Shown: positions 10,620-25,600 of the stretch, piece after piece | Position numbering within the stretch: the first letter of the stretch is position 1 | Layout of the letters: every line of letters begins with the position of its first letter | Origin: Gordionus sp. m RMFG-2023 | Lineage: Eukaryota; Nematomorpha; Gordioida; Chordodea; Parachordodidae | DNA: 64,000 nt | Direction: 5' to 3' | Assembly (NCBI RefSeq): GCF_954871325.1 | Contig: NC_088779.1 | Location: 13,518,846-13,582,845, forward strand | The notes under the pieces: generated by a model | Database searches by the model: none | Seen by the model: only the letters and a program-made list of their open reading frames with translations | Told to the model about the DNA's origin: nothing | Made by a program: the position numbers and the translations under genes

Positions 10620-12010
10620 TCAGTGTTATATTTATCAAATAGCAATTATATATGTATATTATATGTATCATATGAGAAAATATATGTCCATATATACTTT
10701 TACAAAATTGTTATTAGCTAAATACAATTTATAATAAAAGTTAATAAATTACAGTTCTCCTCACTACAAATTGAATTCATCATGATAACGTAATATTGAT
10801 ATGATTATATCCTACTAGTTTATGTGCCAGCGATAATGATGGATTTCTTATGCGATTTCAGGTAACCTCATCTATTACACTACACGGAGCACCGGTATCT
10901 CTTTATTTCTTTCTTTCTTTCATAGTAAACTACAACCATCTTCGCATTTATGGTAGCCTTATTAGAAAATGACAGGCGAGGTGTCCGTGTTAGAATCATT
11001 TGTATGGCATGCGTTCTACACTCTTTCGCTATGTGGCTTGCCTTTCGCATCGAAAGCATATGACTTTTTTGTATGAAATTAGGTTTAAAACTTGATTTAT
11101 AATAATTATTAATATAATTATTATGATTTAATTTGTTTGCATTATTACCATTATTATTATAAAATTTATTACCGTTATTATAACTATTATTCCTTAATAC
11201 GTGTTTTTGGAACCTTGCGTCGGATATTTAATGATTTTGTTAACTTCTATCTAAGTTTCCTCTTCCAAGGAACTCAACGCACGGTATCGTCAAAAGTGAT
11301 ATTACCTTCGGTATGCTTTGACCGAAGCACTCGTTCCAACTCAGACAGCCCTACTCCTAAGATAAAAATACCTCTTAAAAGTTCATCAACCGACGATTTA
11401 AAATTACATAAAGAGCAAATACTTTCAATTTGATCGAAAAATCGATAATAGTTACACTGCCTCTTTTTAAAGTATAAAAATTATTGTGATGTAGAAAAAT
11501 ACTAGAGATATCCTTAAATATTTTCTCTAAACTATCAAGTAAAGTTATATTATTAATGCTCTCTTAATTATTTGAGAAGTGAAAATGTTTAATTTTAATT
11601 AAGTTATCAGTATATGCTAATAACAAATCTTTTTTTTTAAATATTTTGATCAACAATATTTTTTACTTTGAAGATGAGTTCTAAATTATATAAATAGTCC
11701 TGAATATTATCCTTTTCATTGACGAATTCGGGAATATAGAATTGAGTAGATGTTGATGTTTCTTCGTTTTTCTTTTGAAATATTATCCTCGAGTCTTCGT
11801 TAGGCATAGTATAATTTTAACCTTTTTATTTAATACGTCTCTTTTTTTAAAAAAAATAATCGTCGCCAAATGATATATATCAAATAGTATTTATCTATGT
11901 ATATTATATGTATCAAATGAGAAAATATATATCCAATCTATTACAATAAATTGTAACTTAAAATCAAATTAACAAAATACAATTTATAATATAAGTTAAT
12001 ACACTACAAG
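10620..12010 (-). mobile_element. Short fossil LTR element with gag and protease remnants
   Basis: Two diverged direct repeats of about 140-150 bp (about 10,620-10,765 and 11,865-12,010; both hold TATGTATATTATATGTATCA) bracket coding remnants read on the minus strand. These are a protease core (DTGAPCSVID, near 10,855-10,900), a zinc-knuckle-like piece (near 10,990-11,060) and gag-like sequence (about 11,200-11,430). RT and integrase are absent. The family is probably Ty3/gypsy-like. It is old, internally shortened and broken in several places. Confidence 0.6.
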
Positions 12011-12015
12011 CAAAT

Positions 12016-13615
12016 TCCAAGTCTTTAATTATGACTAGGAATCGAGAATGAGTAAGCATATTGTCCAAATATAATTGATTAATAAAATTTTTTAATTAAT
12101 GAAACTAGATTTAGCTTCCCTGGGAATTTCTGACGAATAGTCGATATTGAACAAGTATATAGCATAAACAATTTTTTTATAAAAATTTAATAATTGATGA
12201 AACTTTTTATAGTTGGTTGGGGATTTGTGACCAAGAGTTGAGATTGCGCAAATATATTGCATAAAGATTAATTGATTTTAAATATTTAATATTTTATGAA
12301 ACTTCATAATATAGGTTATTTTTTAATTATTTGGGATAATTGGAATTGAGTCATTGGCTGGATATCAAACATACATTGAAAGTGATTGACTAAATCAGCA
12401 TCTACATGAGCGATAGTGATATGAACAGTTAGCATCAAATTTTTTTAATGGAGTGGGCATAAGTGGGTTAGACTAGGGGTAGGATAATTTTATTGGAGGA
12501 AGGGGGGGGGGGTGTTATTAAATTTTTAGATAAAATAGGGAATAATGTATTGCTAATACTGTAACAAGATGAGGCAGGAGCGCTATGAAAAAGATAAAGG
12601 TTTTATTATTAAACAACTTTATTTTAATTAAATAAATAATAAAATTACAACTGAAAAATATAAGAAATTTTGAAATATATGTATAAAAAAATGATTAGTT
12701 AATTTCAATACATTAATGTAAAACTAAATTGATATAACAAAATTATTAGTTAATTTGAATACATTAATAATTATTTACAAAATAAATTATATAATAAAAA
12801 CGAAAAAAATACTTTGACGAAGGTTGTTTTAAACTAATATAAGTTTAGATTTTTTTTCTTCGTTTAACAAATACTTTTATTATAGACTATCATAATACAA
12901 TGATATTGCTAAATATCGAATAAAGCTATATATTGCATACAATAATAGACATTATTTTTCATGAAACAATTTCTGGATACTTACTGATACCCTTTTAAAT
13001 GAAATTTTAAATGGTTAGAGATTCTATCATTAAATTCAAATACATGCCAAACAATATACTATAATAATGCATCTATTGTAAATATCGGATTTTTAATTGA
13101 ATTTATGTTCTAAAAAACAACTCTCTTACGTTCACAATATTTTGAAAGTTAGTAGTGTAGCATTTTATTCTTTTTAAAATTTATGAAAAAATACCATTAT
13201 AATTAATAAAGATTAATAATATAGGCGGGATTTTTTAGGGGGATAGTTATAGGTATTTGAGGGGATTTGCATCTAGTGAATATCCTTTCATGTAGATGCT
13301 GGACTGGACAGTGTTATAAATAATTTACCAATATATGATAATAATTTACCAATATATGATAATAATTTACCAATATATGATAATAATTTACCAATATATG
13401 ATAATAATTTACCAATATATGATTCATTGTTCTATGGTAAGATCCTGGGTAGTAATTTTGTTTTTTAAAATTCCATTACTAAATTTATAATATCTAGCTA
13501 AATTACTTTCTTTGAATTATATTAAGAATTCTTCTCTCAAGAAGAATTTTGATCTTATTTGATACTTTTTGTGTGATAAATTTTTAAAAAAAATTAAACT
13601 ATTAGATTTTCGCGC
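12016..13615. other. Intergenic AT-rich DNA upstream of VPS52
   Basis: No gene is recognised. A G-run lies near 12,503-12,513 and a 21-bp tandem array at about 13,319-13,425. Only 12 bp before the VPS52 start is TTTCGCGCC, the only GC-rich patch nearby. It could be a promoter or initiator element, but nothing else supports that. Confidence 0.4.
13319..13425. repeat. 21-bp tandem repeat, about five units
   Basis: The unit AATAATTTACCAATATATGAT is repeated about five times with almost no change. It is a simple minisatellite about 200 bp upstream of the VPS52 start codon. Spacers between repeats are absent, so it is not a CRISPR array. Confidence 0.9.
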
Positions 13616-13621
13616 CCTTTA

Positions 13622-16600
13622 ATGGACACAGAATTTGACGAAATTTTACGATGGATTTATGATTTGTATGATATGATCATTCCGAACTCATCAGGTGGTA
13701 CTATAATATTCTTTCATTCATTATAATTATAAACATATGGAAAAATTGAAAGAATCATCGACAAGTTAATAGAATATATAACCTAAAATTTCATTAAATA
13801 ATAAAGATAACTTTTATGATTTCCCTGAAAATTTGCTTAACACCACCTTGAAAGATGTAAATTTAAATATATTTTAAGTTTTAACATTTTTTTAAGGAGA
13901 AAGATTTGCGCTTATATTCAAAAGATATTGAAAAGGAATTAAATTTGTTAGAAAATGATTCTTTACAGCAATGTAGTTTATATATTATCATTTAATAATT
14001 TGCTCTTTCATTTATATAACAAGATATTAAACATGGTTCATCTTTCTTACAATCATACAAAGAAATATCAGAATGTGATGAGACATTAGCAGTAAATAAT
14101 TTTATATTTTTCACCATATTATAATAATAATAATAGAGCATTCAAAGTATGCTTGAAAATTTTCAAAATAATCTAGAAAAAATATGTTCTGAAATACAGG
14201 ATTTACAATCTCAATCTCAACATATGAAAATTAAATTAAAAAATAGACAGGTTTATTAGTCTAACTTAAATATATAATATTAAAATTTAAATAGGATGCT
14301 AAATGTGAACTTAGTCAATTAGTTGATGAAATTATAATATCTGAGGATGTAATCAAGTAAAAAAAAAACATTTTTCTTAATCAGTTATTAAAATTTGTAT
14401 TTTTAATATCTTTATATTAAGTATATAGATAAAAATTTTAAGCTATATCTATCAAAAAAATATATAATTATCACATTTTGCTTGTGAAATGTTTTTAAAG
14501 TTATTATTGAGATTATGTCCATATGTCCAAAACCTGTTTCAAAAGTTTTTACAGAAATCGAATGATAAATTTTGAAAATTTCAGAGTAAAAAAAGCTTAT
14601 ATTTCTTGTTTTTCTATAGAATTATTGATTGAATTTTTTTCATATATTATTTTAATTTTTTTTCTTATATTTAGCTTTTTTTAAAATATGAATAATCCAA
14701 TTTAAGATGATTTTTTATATAAAACAGTAATAAAAACACAGTGGAAAAAAATATCTATATGACTTATATTTGATTATTTTAAAATTTATTAGAACATAAA
14801 AGTTTTATGAAGATGTTTTTTGTTTGCATATTTTATCAATCAATTTTTGTACAGATGATTTGCCATTATATTAAATAAAGCCATAATATATTTTAAAAAT
14901 TATATAAAACTTTTTTATTGAATTCAGAGATCTAGCTGGGCTAGGTAATTTCTGAAATTTTGGTCTAGGCTTGTCAAAAAAACACGTTATGAATTCTGGT
15001 ATTTCATAGAAGTGATAATCCATAAAGTATAGTTTTAATTTAACCACTCCCAGGTCAAGATTATAAATGGTTGTTTATTTTGGTGTTATTTTGGTTTAGG
15101 CCTTTTTTAAAAAAAAATATGTCTTATATTTATACAAATATGGGCAAAATACTTTTATAAATAAATAATTACATTTATATAAATAAATACAGCACTATAA
15201 TGGATATTGATGTAAGTGAGCCTGTGTTTCAAGAAAGCCTACATGAATTACATCATAAGCTCAATTTCTTGCAGAAACAATGTTACGAAGAAGGAGAAGA
15301 TACCAAGGCATTTCAAGACATTAAGCAAATATTGGAGAAATTAAAAATAAGAGTATTTAATTTTGTATATAATTTAAATGAGACATATATTAGGCCATTT
15401 CAAAGATCAAAGACTTTTTGTTGAAAAAAATATATTCCTTTCGTAAACCTATGACTAATTATCAAGTTCCTCAGAGTTATTTACTCAAATACAGGTAATC
15501 AACCTTTATAGGAATAATTTAAAGCATATTTTTTATAACTTTATAGCCTAAAAAATATAAATAAATTATTAAAGTTGTAAAATTTATTGAAAATATAGAA
15601 TATTTCCTTTAAAAAATGGGGATTCAGTAGCCAGAACATAGGGCCAAAGGGTGTCATATTGTTATAAAGTAAAGGAATAGGGTGGTGGTACCCTTTATTG
15701 AATTATCTAGAATACGTGAACTGAACCCTTTTGGTATTTAAACATGAATTGAATGGATAACAATATGCAACCATTTTTTAAAACAATACTGAAGCAACAG
15801 AGCAGAACAAAAAAATGCTCTTGTTCTTATTAATGTTCCCAGGCAAGATCAGAGATATAATGAAAGATTATAAATAATCTGATTCACAGGAACAATAGAT
15901 CAGTTGTAACTATGAAGGAGACTACTTCTATGAATGCATTTTGAAAAGAATTGTACAAATATGAATATTCATTAGAAACATTTTACATCAAAAAATTAAT
16001 ATTTAGTGACTTTCCCTATTTCATAAATATATTTCTAAAATTGAAAGATAAACTTATATTTAGTGATCCACGCCCTAAGATAGGAAGAAGATATAGAAAT
16101 GATTTTGTTATTAAATATAATAAAAATAATAAATCGTATGCATTTTTTTACAAGTTGCTCTTCAATAAATTTATATATTTTGCTTAATCTCGCTGGCTAC
16201 TTTTTTTTTAGAAAATTAGCAGTAGCGCAATACTTCTTTTACTAACACAGAAAAAGACATAAAATGAATATAAATAATATATTAACCTCCAGATTTTTTT
16301 ACGAGTTTTTGATGCACAATGATCGCCACACCGCCATTCAGATCAAGGAGGAATACGTGGATACTCTCAACAAAATTTTATACGCTTATTTTAAAGATTA
16401 TTATGTTAAATTGATCAAATTACAAGTTATTTTTTATAATTATTTACAGAGTTTAACAGAAATATATTTTTTAAAGATTTGAAGATTCTTTTTGCCAAAA
16501 ATTTTGAGCAAAAATTGTTGAAAATCAAAAAATAAATAAAGATTTATTTTGAAGATTTTTTTTTTAAAAAAAATCGTTTATTAATCTTTCCTGATTTTTA

Positions 16601-19600
16601 GTAAAAAAATTATTCCTAAAGAAATTATAAAAATAATTTTGAAAAATAATCTTCTGAAGATTAAAAATCTTTGAAGATGTTGGATTTTGAGCGAATATTA
16701 AACCCTGGTTATTTATTATACTTTATCCTAAAATTATTTGATTCAAAATTAATGGGCAAGTTACATTATCATTTTAAGCGCTGATAACTCTTTTTAGCAA
16801 TATTATAAAGATTTGAAAGTATATTTATATTGTAAGGGGAAAATTACCACCCCCTTTCCATTTAATAATGACTAAAAGATTTCATATTAAATGATAAAAC
16901 TGCATCCTTAGCTCATCTTTTTCCTTTCAAGAATTCAAAATTCTGTTATGAATAGTGGTACATCTTTAAGCTTATTTTTAAGTTTCCACACCCGATGCTA
17001 AAATTTATAAATTAAGTAAAACAAAAAAAAATGGTGCCCAAGCTCTTCCAAATAGAATTCAGAATTAAGAAGATAAATTAAGTTGAACTATGCCGCCTAC
17101 AAGCTGAAGTTATGCCACTGGTTTGTAGAATTAGCAAGCCTTTGGCAAGAGGGAGTCACCTTAGCCAAAATAAATATAAGTTGTATTCATAATTATGATG
17201 AGATTTATTAATTTTATTTATAAATAATACTAAATATTTTAACTAAATTTTAGTATGAAGAAGTTCCTACCAAGGATGATTTGATTGGGGAAATCGAAAC
17301 TAATAAGAAAAATATCCTTTTTGAATATTTTTTTAAAAATCATAATTCTTTATTTTAGAACTCTGATCTATAATATTTATATAAAGCAGCTCTTTCTAAT
17401 TTTTTGACCATTATTGGGGACATCGATTTTCAGTTTAGAAATTAAAGCGAATCTTATATTCAAATCTTAAAGATCACGTTAGATATCCTGAATTATTATT
17501 TTGTTTAACTCATGGCCAAACAATTAAACGTATATTTAATAAGTCATTATCCATGAAAGATAGCAAATCTAATAACGCCCTATTTACCTTGGGGAAAAGG
17601 GCAGAAATTTTGGGCTCCCAAGAAATTTTACAACCTATAATCGTGCCACATATTGCTTCACAACAAAATAAAAAGGTTTATACTTAATTCTGTCCTCTAT
17701 ATTTTATTTTTATGATATCTAGCCAAGTCATGCACTAATGGTTCTTTTTTAATAATTATAAATCGATTGGCAAGATACCGAAATCACAAATTATGTTGTT
17801 ATCACGAATGGGCAGAGGTGTGCTTATACAACTTTTTTTTAGCCGATATCGATTTTGTGATGCCAGGTATCGGCATGTTACCACCGATACTCCATTTTTT
17901 TCCTAGCGTTTTAAAAAAATTCTAAATTGACCTAGGCCTCGGTCAAATTAACCGCAATATTCCAAAAAAAAATAGGGCGACATCGCGTCGTTTACAATAG
18001 CCTAAAATTATTCAGGTATAAATTATGCATCGCTTGAGAGACATCTCCATATTTCACGGTTACTATAAACGAGGTGGCCTAATATTTAAAATAAAAATTC
18101 CAGCCTAGCATATAATTCAAAAGATTGTTTTTAAAAAATACATTATCCCAATTAGGGAAAAAGGGAACGCAATTGAGGTATCGGTAATTTGTATCAGTAA
18201 AAAATTGTCGGTATCGATACACATTTTCAAATGAAATCTGTTTGATATCGGTTAAATTGGATCATATAGAATCGGCCTCTAAAAAGTTGTATCGGTGCAC
18301 GTTTAATTATCGGTATCACTATAAAAACAAGTTTTAAAAATTATATCACATGTATATTATCTTTAGTACGGTTTTGAGCACATATTTAGGAGCATAAATT
18401 ATGCCGTTTTGGAGAACGGATGCAGGGAAGCTATTTTCCTGTCCGATTTTTTCTTGGTGTCCTCCAAACATTCTCTCCTTCTTTTCAACGCTATATGGGG
18501 AAAAGTTTTGAATTATCTGCTGGTAAATTTATTATAAAAAAATTTTTACAAAATTCTGACACAAAAATAAATTTAACAATAGCAAATTTATAAATATTAA
18601 ACAAAAATCTAATAATTCAAATCCAAAATGGTCCTATCTTAGGACCAGACTGTTACCATTTACTTTCTATGAAATGGCCACCTTGACATAAAAACTACTG
18701 TTTTTGATGCATATATGGTTTTCCTTATTATATATTTAAGATAATAAAATTATTAAGAATTCTTAAAAGAAGATTTATATTCAAGCTGATAAAATTAATA
18801 ATCATTCTTAGACCATCCAGACAGAACCTTTTTTCAAAGCGAGTTTTGGGTAATGTTACCAGCAATTTTTTTTGAAATTTCCAAACAATGTCGAATTAAT
18901 TTTTTTGTATAATATATACCTCAAAACCTTTTTGAAAAACGTTCTGTCTAAAAATGGCTTAAGGAAGATTGTATATTTAAGACGATAAAATAAATGACCA
19001 TTTTAAAAGAAATTTGTATATTTTTTTTATGCAATAATTCTTAGAAAAGTTTAGACACCTATACAGCCACATGCTACGATTCCATAGGTCTGCTGCTATG
19101 TATACATTTAGTATATAGATTCTACGATATCGAACATAAGCGCGATATGAGTTTTCTTGCGCCGTAAGTTTAATTATTTTATTAAAAGTTAAAATTAGTC
19201 ATTAATATTCGATTCACATAAGGATTTGTATCATATATTTTTTGAATGAAATAATATTAAAACAACACAATTTTAATTTGCAAATGTTTAAATCATTAAA
19301 ACAAAAATTGTTTCCTCGATAAAACGGCAATTTTTCTTTTTATATATTTTTTTCAAAAAAAAAATAGGACTAAAGTTGCTGGTTTTTACTTTTAGAATTT
19401 TTAAATATCATAAATTTTTATAATTTAACAACTAAACAACGCACTAAAAAAATGCATAGCTATTGGTACTCGGTCCTTGAAGCCCTTAATTCTCGATTTA
19501 TCAAAGTATTTGAGATGAATATAAATAGTATGAAGGAAATCGATGTATCTAAATTGCAAGGCTTTGATTTGAGACCGCATTATGTAAAAAAAAAAATTTA

Positions 19601-22600
19601 TATAAGAGGGCCACCTAGCTCACTTTTTTTAATCGCAGCTATTTTCAACGTTGTAAAATAAATTTCTGCTTTTGCTGCTGATTCAAAATTAAATAAAATG
19701 TCATCATAAAACTCCTCTTAAGTCTAAAGGACTAAAATAGCTAGGATGTCCTCGAATCAAAGATAAAACTGATTTATTATAAGTTATTTTTAGGGCTGTG
19801 CCGATCCACATATTTTTCACCGATCCGATCCGATATTGCTTTAACCCGATCCGATACCGATCCGATATTTTTACTGATTTTTAATCACCCCCGTTTGAAC
19901 CAAATGTAATTAAGAAATCATTATTTTTTATGCAAAAAATCGAATTATGAATTTAATTTTTTTTTTATTTCTACAATTAAGACTATAATAAAAAAATATA
20001 TATTTAATAAATCCATTTTATATTGGAATTATAAAATTGTTATATTTAATATATAAAATTATAATATATTAGATTTTTTTAATAAATATGAGAGCCTCTA
20101 GATTTTTTGGGAATAATCTACGATATGGACTATCTATATTTCCTGCCGTACTGAAGGCAGACTCAGATGATTCCGCAGATAACACATTTTGCAAAATTAT
20201 CTTTGTCCTTGGTAAAATATTTCCATAATTCAGATAAAAAATTCTTTTATTTAAAGTATAAATAAAAAAATTGGCGTTATTTAAAAAGATTTAAAATAAA
20301 TAAGATATAAAATTTAAAAAAATTATTAAGAAAATACCAGAGTTGTTAAACGCTATTTTTAAAAGTAGCGCGCTACCGCCTTCGTTATTTGTCAAAAAAA
20401 GTAGCGCGCTATTAGCTACTTTTTTTCAAAAGTAGCTTTAGCTACTTTTAAGCTACTTTTTATAAAAAAAAATTTAGAAATAAATGAAACAAATTTTTTT
20501 TATTTTTTTTTTGCTTATAATGTAAATGTATAATAAATAATATATAAAAATCAACATTTATAAATATAAAAATATAGTTAGTTTAGATTATAAAAAAATA
20601 AGCAATATAAATAAATATTTATTTTAATTTGTTGCATTTTAATAATAATATCATTTCAATATTATCATCCCCAAGTCTAGAGCGACGATCAGAAAGTATA
20701 AGCTTTGCTTTACTAAATAATCTCTCGACACTAGCATTTGAGGGCAAGGAAGCTCTAAAAATATTTAATCAGATCAATTTATAAATATAAATAAGTTTTT
20801 ACCTTCTGTTATGTGTCCAATTATCTGCCGGTGTACATACATAAGATATATCTGATAACTCCACTATTAGAGCATCTTTCATCACTTTGAAGTTGTCGGC
20901 TATTTTATTCATAAGTGTCTGGCGACATAAAACTGTTGTGCCAGGGGATAAAGTTTTAATCATCATAGTAAATGATGGATTATCAACCAAGGACAATGGC
21001 TGAACTGTGTCAATAATAAAATCAACAATTACTTTATCAGCCAATTTTTGTGAAATATTGGCATGTTTATTATCAGTTAATTTGGTTTGGATAGTATTTG
21101 TCTTTTTGAATGAAGATTCTCTTATACCAAAATTTTTTATATTTTTCTCTATTTCCTTATAGCAATTGGCATGAACAGTCTAATAAAATAAATAATATTA
21201 TAATATAAAAATAACAATTTACCTTTAGGTGTTTTCAGGTTATAGCTACTCGATTGATTTGATGATATATTTTTTTACATTTTAAACACAGGAATTTGAA
21301 TCCAGATTTTGTTTTAATATTTATTTAAAAAAATTTTTCAAATCTAGGGAATGGGAAATCGTTATTAGAGCTATTATACATTTTCTTCCATTGAATCTTC
21401 CATGTCTGAATCACTTTCAAGGATTTGGATATCCATGGGCGATGCCATTTTAGATTATTAACACAGATTGAAAATATAAATTAAAAATTGAAAATATATT
21501 TAAATTTCAAAATTAAATAATAAATTATAAAAATTATAATTAATCATGAAATTATATTTAAATTTTCATGTTTATACTTACATTCATTATATTTTTTTAG
21601 CTACTTTTAAAAAAAGTAGCTCGCTAAAAAATTAAATAATTAAAAAAAAAGTAGCGGCTATTAGCTATAGCTACCAAAAAAGATATCGCGCTACTTTAAC
21701 AACTCTGGAAAATACTATAATAATGTAAAATAAATATACATAACATAAAATAACAAAAAAAAGAAAGGAAAACGCTAAATATAGGTACCGATCCGATCCG
21801 ATATTTAATATCGGCACACAGCCCTAGTTATTTTTAATGATTTTTTGTTCTTAATTGCAATTAACATTAACAAATATATCATTAATTAAATTTTTGATGC
21901 AATTATTTTAAATCAACTTTTTAAATGTGAAAATATCGTCATATATCATGATACTAATACCCATTTAAAAAAAATACGAATCAAGATAACACGGCGATTC
22001 GCCGAATTCGCTTCATCGATTTTATCGGTCAATCAGTCCTTTTCACTCTCTCCATTAGATGAGGATGGGCCAAGCTTAACTAGTTCCGGTCCCGATAATA
22101 ATCACATTACACGTCAGCTTACCAATGAGCTAAGGGATTTGCTTCTCAAAATGGCTTCCTCATTTTACTCTCGCAAAGAGCGTCTTGTATTTTTATTGAA
22201 TAATTATGATCTGGCGTACACCATCATATGGGTATTATTTGATTTTTACTCAAAATTATGAAAATATTTATTGTTATAGATCACCAATCGAAAATGATTC
22301 GATTCAAGTTATTATTTGAATCCAATTTATGCATGCGAATAAAAAATTATTTCGAATAGAATAATAATAAAAATTCTTTCACGAATGAATAATATAAATT
22401 ATTCGTAATTTTCAATAAATATAGAATTATGCAAATATTCATAATTTATTTATTTTTTTTAAATTAAAGCCATTATAATCAAATAATTTTATTTTTTTCT
22501 GGCATTTGCAGTATTAATTTTTTGATTGTGCTACTGATAATTATTTTGAGAATTTTCTAAAACCAATTTGAAATGAATATTTATATAGGGTAAGATGATG

Positions 22601-25600
22601 AGACCAAATTCGATTTTCTGAAGGCCTAAGATGACTATTTATAAAGTAGTGGAAAAAACTCTAATTTTTGAAGCACAAAAAATTGGATATATATTAAAGC
22701 TCAGCAAATGGCAAATTTTTACCCCACATTGAAAAAATAGCCAATAATGATAAAGATTTTGGTTTCACGATCTTCTTATTATAGCGATAAGCATAAAATT
22801 TATAAAAAGGAAAGAGAAATTGTATTTATGAATGAATGATCCTAGTAGCAAGTCATTTAATTATTAAAATTATAAGCAAAAATAATAAATTTTATTTTTA
22901 AAAAATTAGGCCTTATGAGAAGCGCGCTGGGCATTGCTACCTTTTACCCCTCCCGTTAATTTTTTTGGATGGCCCAAATTAAAAAATTTCAGACTTTATC
23001 CGGCCCACGCGGCTTCTGGGTCGGGCATTGCAGATGTTCTAATATTTATACGGATTTGGTTCATATTTTGAATAAATTTCAGAATTAATGTTAATCAAGT
23101 TTCAACTTAACTTATAAACAAATCTTAATCCAATTTAAAAAGTATTTTTACTATATTTGTTTTTTGAACCTAATATTTAAAAAAACCATGCGTTTTAACT
23201 CAATTTTTGCATTTACATAAAATAATAATGGTAAGAGATCAGGGCACATGCGTTCAATTTTTTTTATTTTAAAACGAGGTTTGAAATTGAATCCTATGAT
23301 AGATGTTGTGATACATCTCTTGACAAAAAATATTTTTAGGATTTTATATCATATTTTACCACGACTGAGGACTTAGGGCACGCCGGACCAAGGTACGTAG
23401 GACCATTCATAATTAAAATATAACTTATTATACAAAATTTTATGATTTTTTTTATTTGATCATAAAATTATAGATTTTTAATAATTTCCTTAATCTTTAT
23501 TAATATAAGAATTAAAATATTTTTCATGTGCAAATTCGATTTTTAAATTTATTCTAAATTTTTCAATTAAAAAACCAAAAACAACGATAAATTTAATTGA
23601 AAAATAATATCTAAATATATTTTGCAACAAAATATAAATAATTTATTATAATGTAAAATAATACAGATAGTTAATTCAAAGAAAATAAATAAAATTTAAG
23701 AAATTTGCATTTTCTCATTGATGGAGAGGGCAGAGAGTTCAAATGGGGCAGGAAATAAACAGATTCATTTCTGCCTTTCACCCTATGATTACGTCATTAA
23801 TAGGAATCTCAATAACTTTTTATTATCATTATCCAAATTTATATAGAATCTTTATAATTTAATGAAAAATGCGTTCCTTTTTTATTAACTAAGTTCTATA
23901 TACTTATTTTATTTTTTAAATTAAAAGGAAAACTTGAAACGTGAAAGTTGTTGCGAGACTCTGAAAAGCTCCCTCGCTTCATGGATGGATGAATTTGCCG
24001 AAGAAATCCTATCTCCTTACTTTGGTGGAATGATATCTTTGGTTCGGGAGATTGAGTCATCTGCTGATGATCCTCAAGTCGTTTGGGAACGACTGAAGGC
24101 TAAAACAAGTTTTCAATATAAAAAATAATAACCTTACTTATTTATACATTTCTGCAGACCAACCTATTATTATAATAATGTAGATGGGGACCGCCATTAT
24201 AAGGTGATAATGGATTCTTTAACTATTAAATATTTTTTGTTGACCACTTAAGTTCCATAGCCTTAAAAGAACCATCCTTGATCCTCTAGTGTTCATATAA
24301 TAGCATTAGTTTTATTATTTAAAAAAAAGAAAAAACTTTCTTTTTTTAAAGAAGCTCATAAGGACAAAAAAAATGAATGATAATTATTTGTAAGTAAATT
24401 GAAAAATTTATCAATTTAAATTTTAGGCCCTAATTTTAAATTACTTATTTTTGGAAGAAAAAAAATTGTCAAAAACATTTCGATATATTATTTTTATGTT
24501 TCATAATTGTAAATAAAAACATTTATATTTATTATTAATTTTTTTTTCCCCAATAAGATAAGTTATTATCAATATCTAATCACCAGAAAGGGCTGAATGT
24601 ATTGTCGCCTCTCGCTTCAGTTAAAAAATCTTTGGGACGCATCCCGTCTCAGATTTATCCCTTTTTAACGGGTCCCATATTGATAATGCCAGGATGTTAA
24701 ATTTTCTCTCCTCGTCATTCAATTTTTTTATAAACTATTTTATAGGTTTAACGGGTAGTATAATGTAATATAATAGACTTTTTGGCTACAATATTTTTTT
24801 CTGCCCTAAATGTGATCAAATTCATTGTCATTTTTTTTGTGGAGTTATATTTTATTTTTAAGTATATACCAAAAAAATGTATTTTTTATTTTCAAATAAA
24901 AACATGACTATCCAGATTTGATAAGAGCCATCATCAAATTTTTTAACGAGGATCGTTCGAAAGCTATCGAAGCCATGAATAGCGAAATCATGCAATCTTT
25001 TACCAATTTTAAAAATGGAACCAACGTTTTACAGGTCCATCACAACAACATAATAATTATTTTAATTATTTCGTTCGCTCACAGCTGATTCTCAAGCTAA
25101 ACCTTTTTTTTTTGGTTTGGTGTCTCTAAGCACAAAAAGGGGAGGAGGAGTGAGAAGCTAAGAAATTTAGATGTAAAAATTAAATATTGAGGATTTAAAT
25201 TATTTGATTTTCCGAAATAGTGAAATTTTTTTATTTTTGGTTTCATAAATTTTATATTTAATTCCATTTTTATTTGGTATTTAATTGTTACTTTTAAAGA
25301 GCTTAACTTGTTATTTTAAAATTTTATATTCTTTTGGTCCTAATATGTTTTATTTTAGAATAAATTATTACTTAATTGCATATATTTTTTATTTATAAAT
25401 AACAAAAAAATAATATAATATTATTAATATAACTAAAATACTACATTAATAACAATACACACATTAATTTAGCTTTAAACGAAATATTAGCTCATCTTTA
25501 ATTTGATTTAATTACACTTATCAGGCTACATTCTCTGATCAAGAAATGCAAAATGGTCCATTCTTCACAAAACCTTTTTTTGCTCTTTGAATATTCCTTC

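Larger units (their letters stand above)
19791..21826 (-). mobile_element. Outer non-autonomous hAT element in VPS52 intron 14
   Basis: The ends are TAGGGCTGTGCCGATCC and its near reverse complement ATCGGCACACAGCCCTA. Exact 8-bp duplications GTTATTTT lie at 19,783-19,790 and 21,827-21,834. Without the nested element (20,338-21,707) and its duplication it is about 660 bp. It keeps only the two edges of a hAT transposase on the minus strand: the start of a BED finger (KYFTKDKDNFAKC, near 20,180-20,225) and the end of the dimerisation domain (SAFSTAGNIDSPYRR, near 20,100-20,160). Both match the fuller copy at 28,439-31,149, so this is an internally deleted relative of it. It lies antisense to VPS52 and is spliced out with the intron. 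Confidence 0.92.

Noticed and set aside
13319-13425. A CRISPR array
   Set aside because: Repeats are contiguous without spacers, in a spliced eukaryotic genome.
15200-15424. A stand-alone 74-residue gene starting at 15,200
   Set aside because: It is VPS52 exon 7 read past its donor; the ATG is an internal codon.
15951-16187. A 78-residue Lys/Phe-rich frame
   Set aside because: It lies within VPS52 intron 8 and shows no conserved motif.
18678-18742. A reading TTVFDAYMVFLIIYL that resembles part of VPS52 exon 13
   Set aside because: It has no usable splice sites, and a stop lies directly upstream. The exon at 19,045-19,163 gives a much better match (YDSIGLLLCIHLVYRF) with correct phases.
23934-24128. 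A stand-alone 64-residue gene
   Set aside because: It is VPS52 exon 16 plus intron read-through.
24895-24916. An AC acceptor upstream of VPS52 exon 17
   Set aside because: The ordinary CAG acceptor at 24,913-24,915 with the donor at 24,109 gives the right phase and alignment, so no second AT-AC intron is needed.
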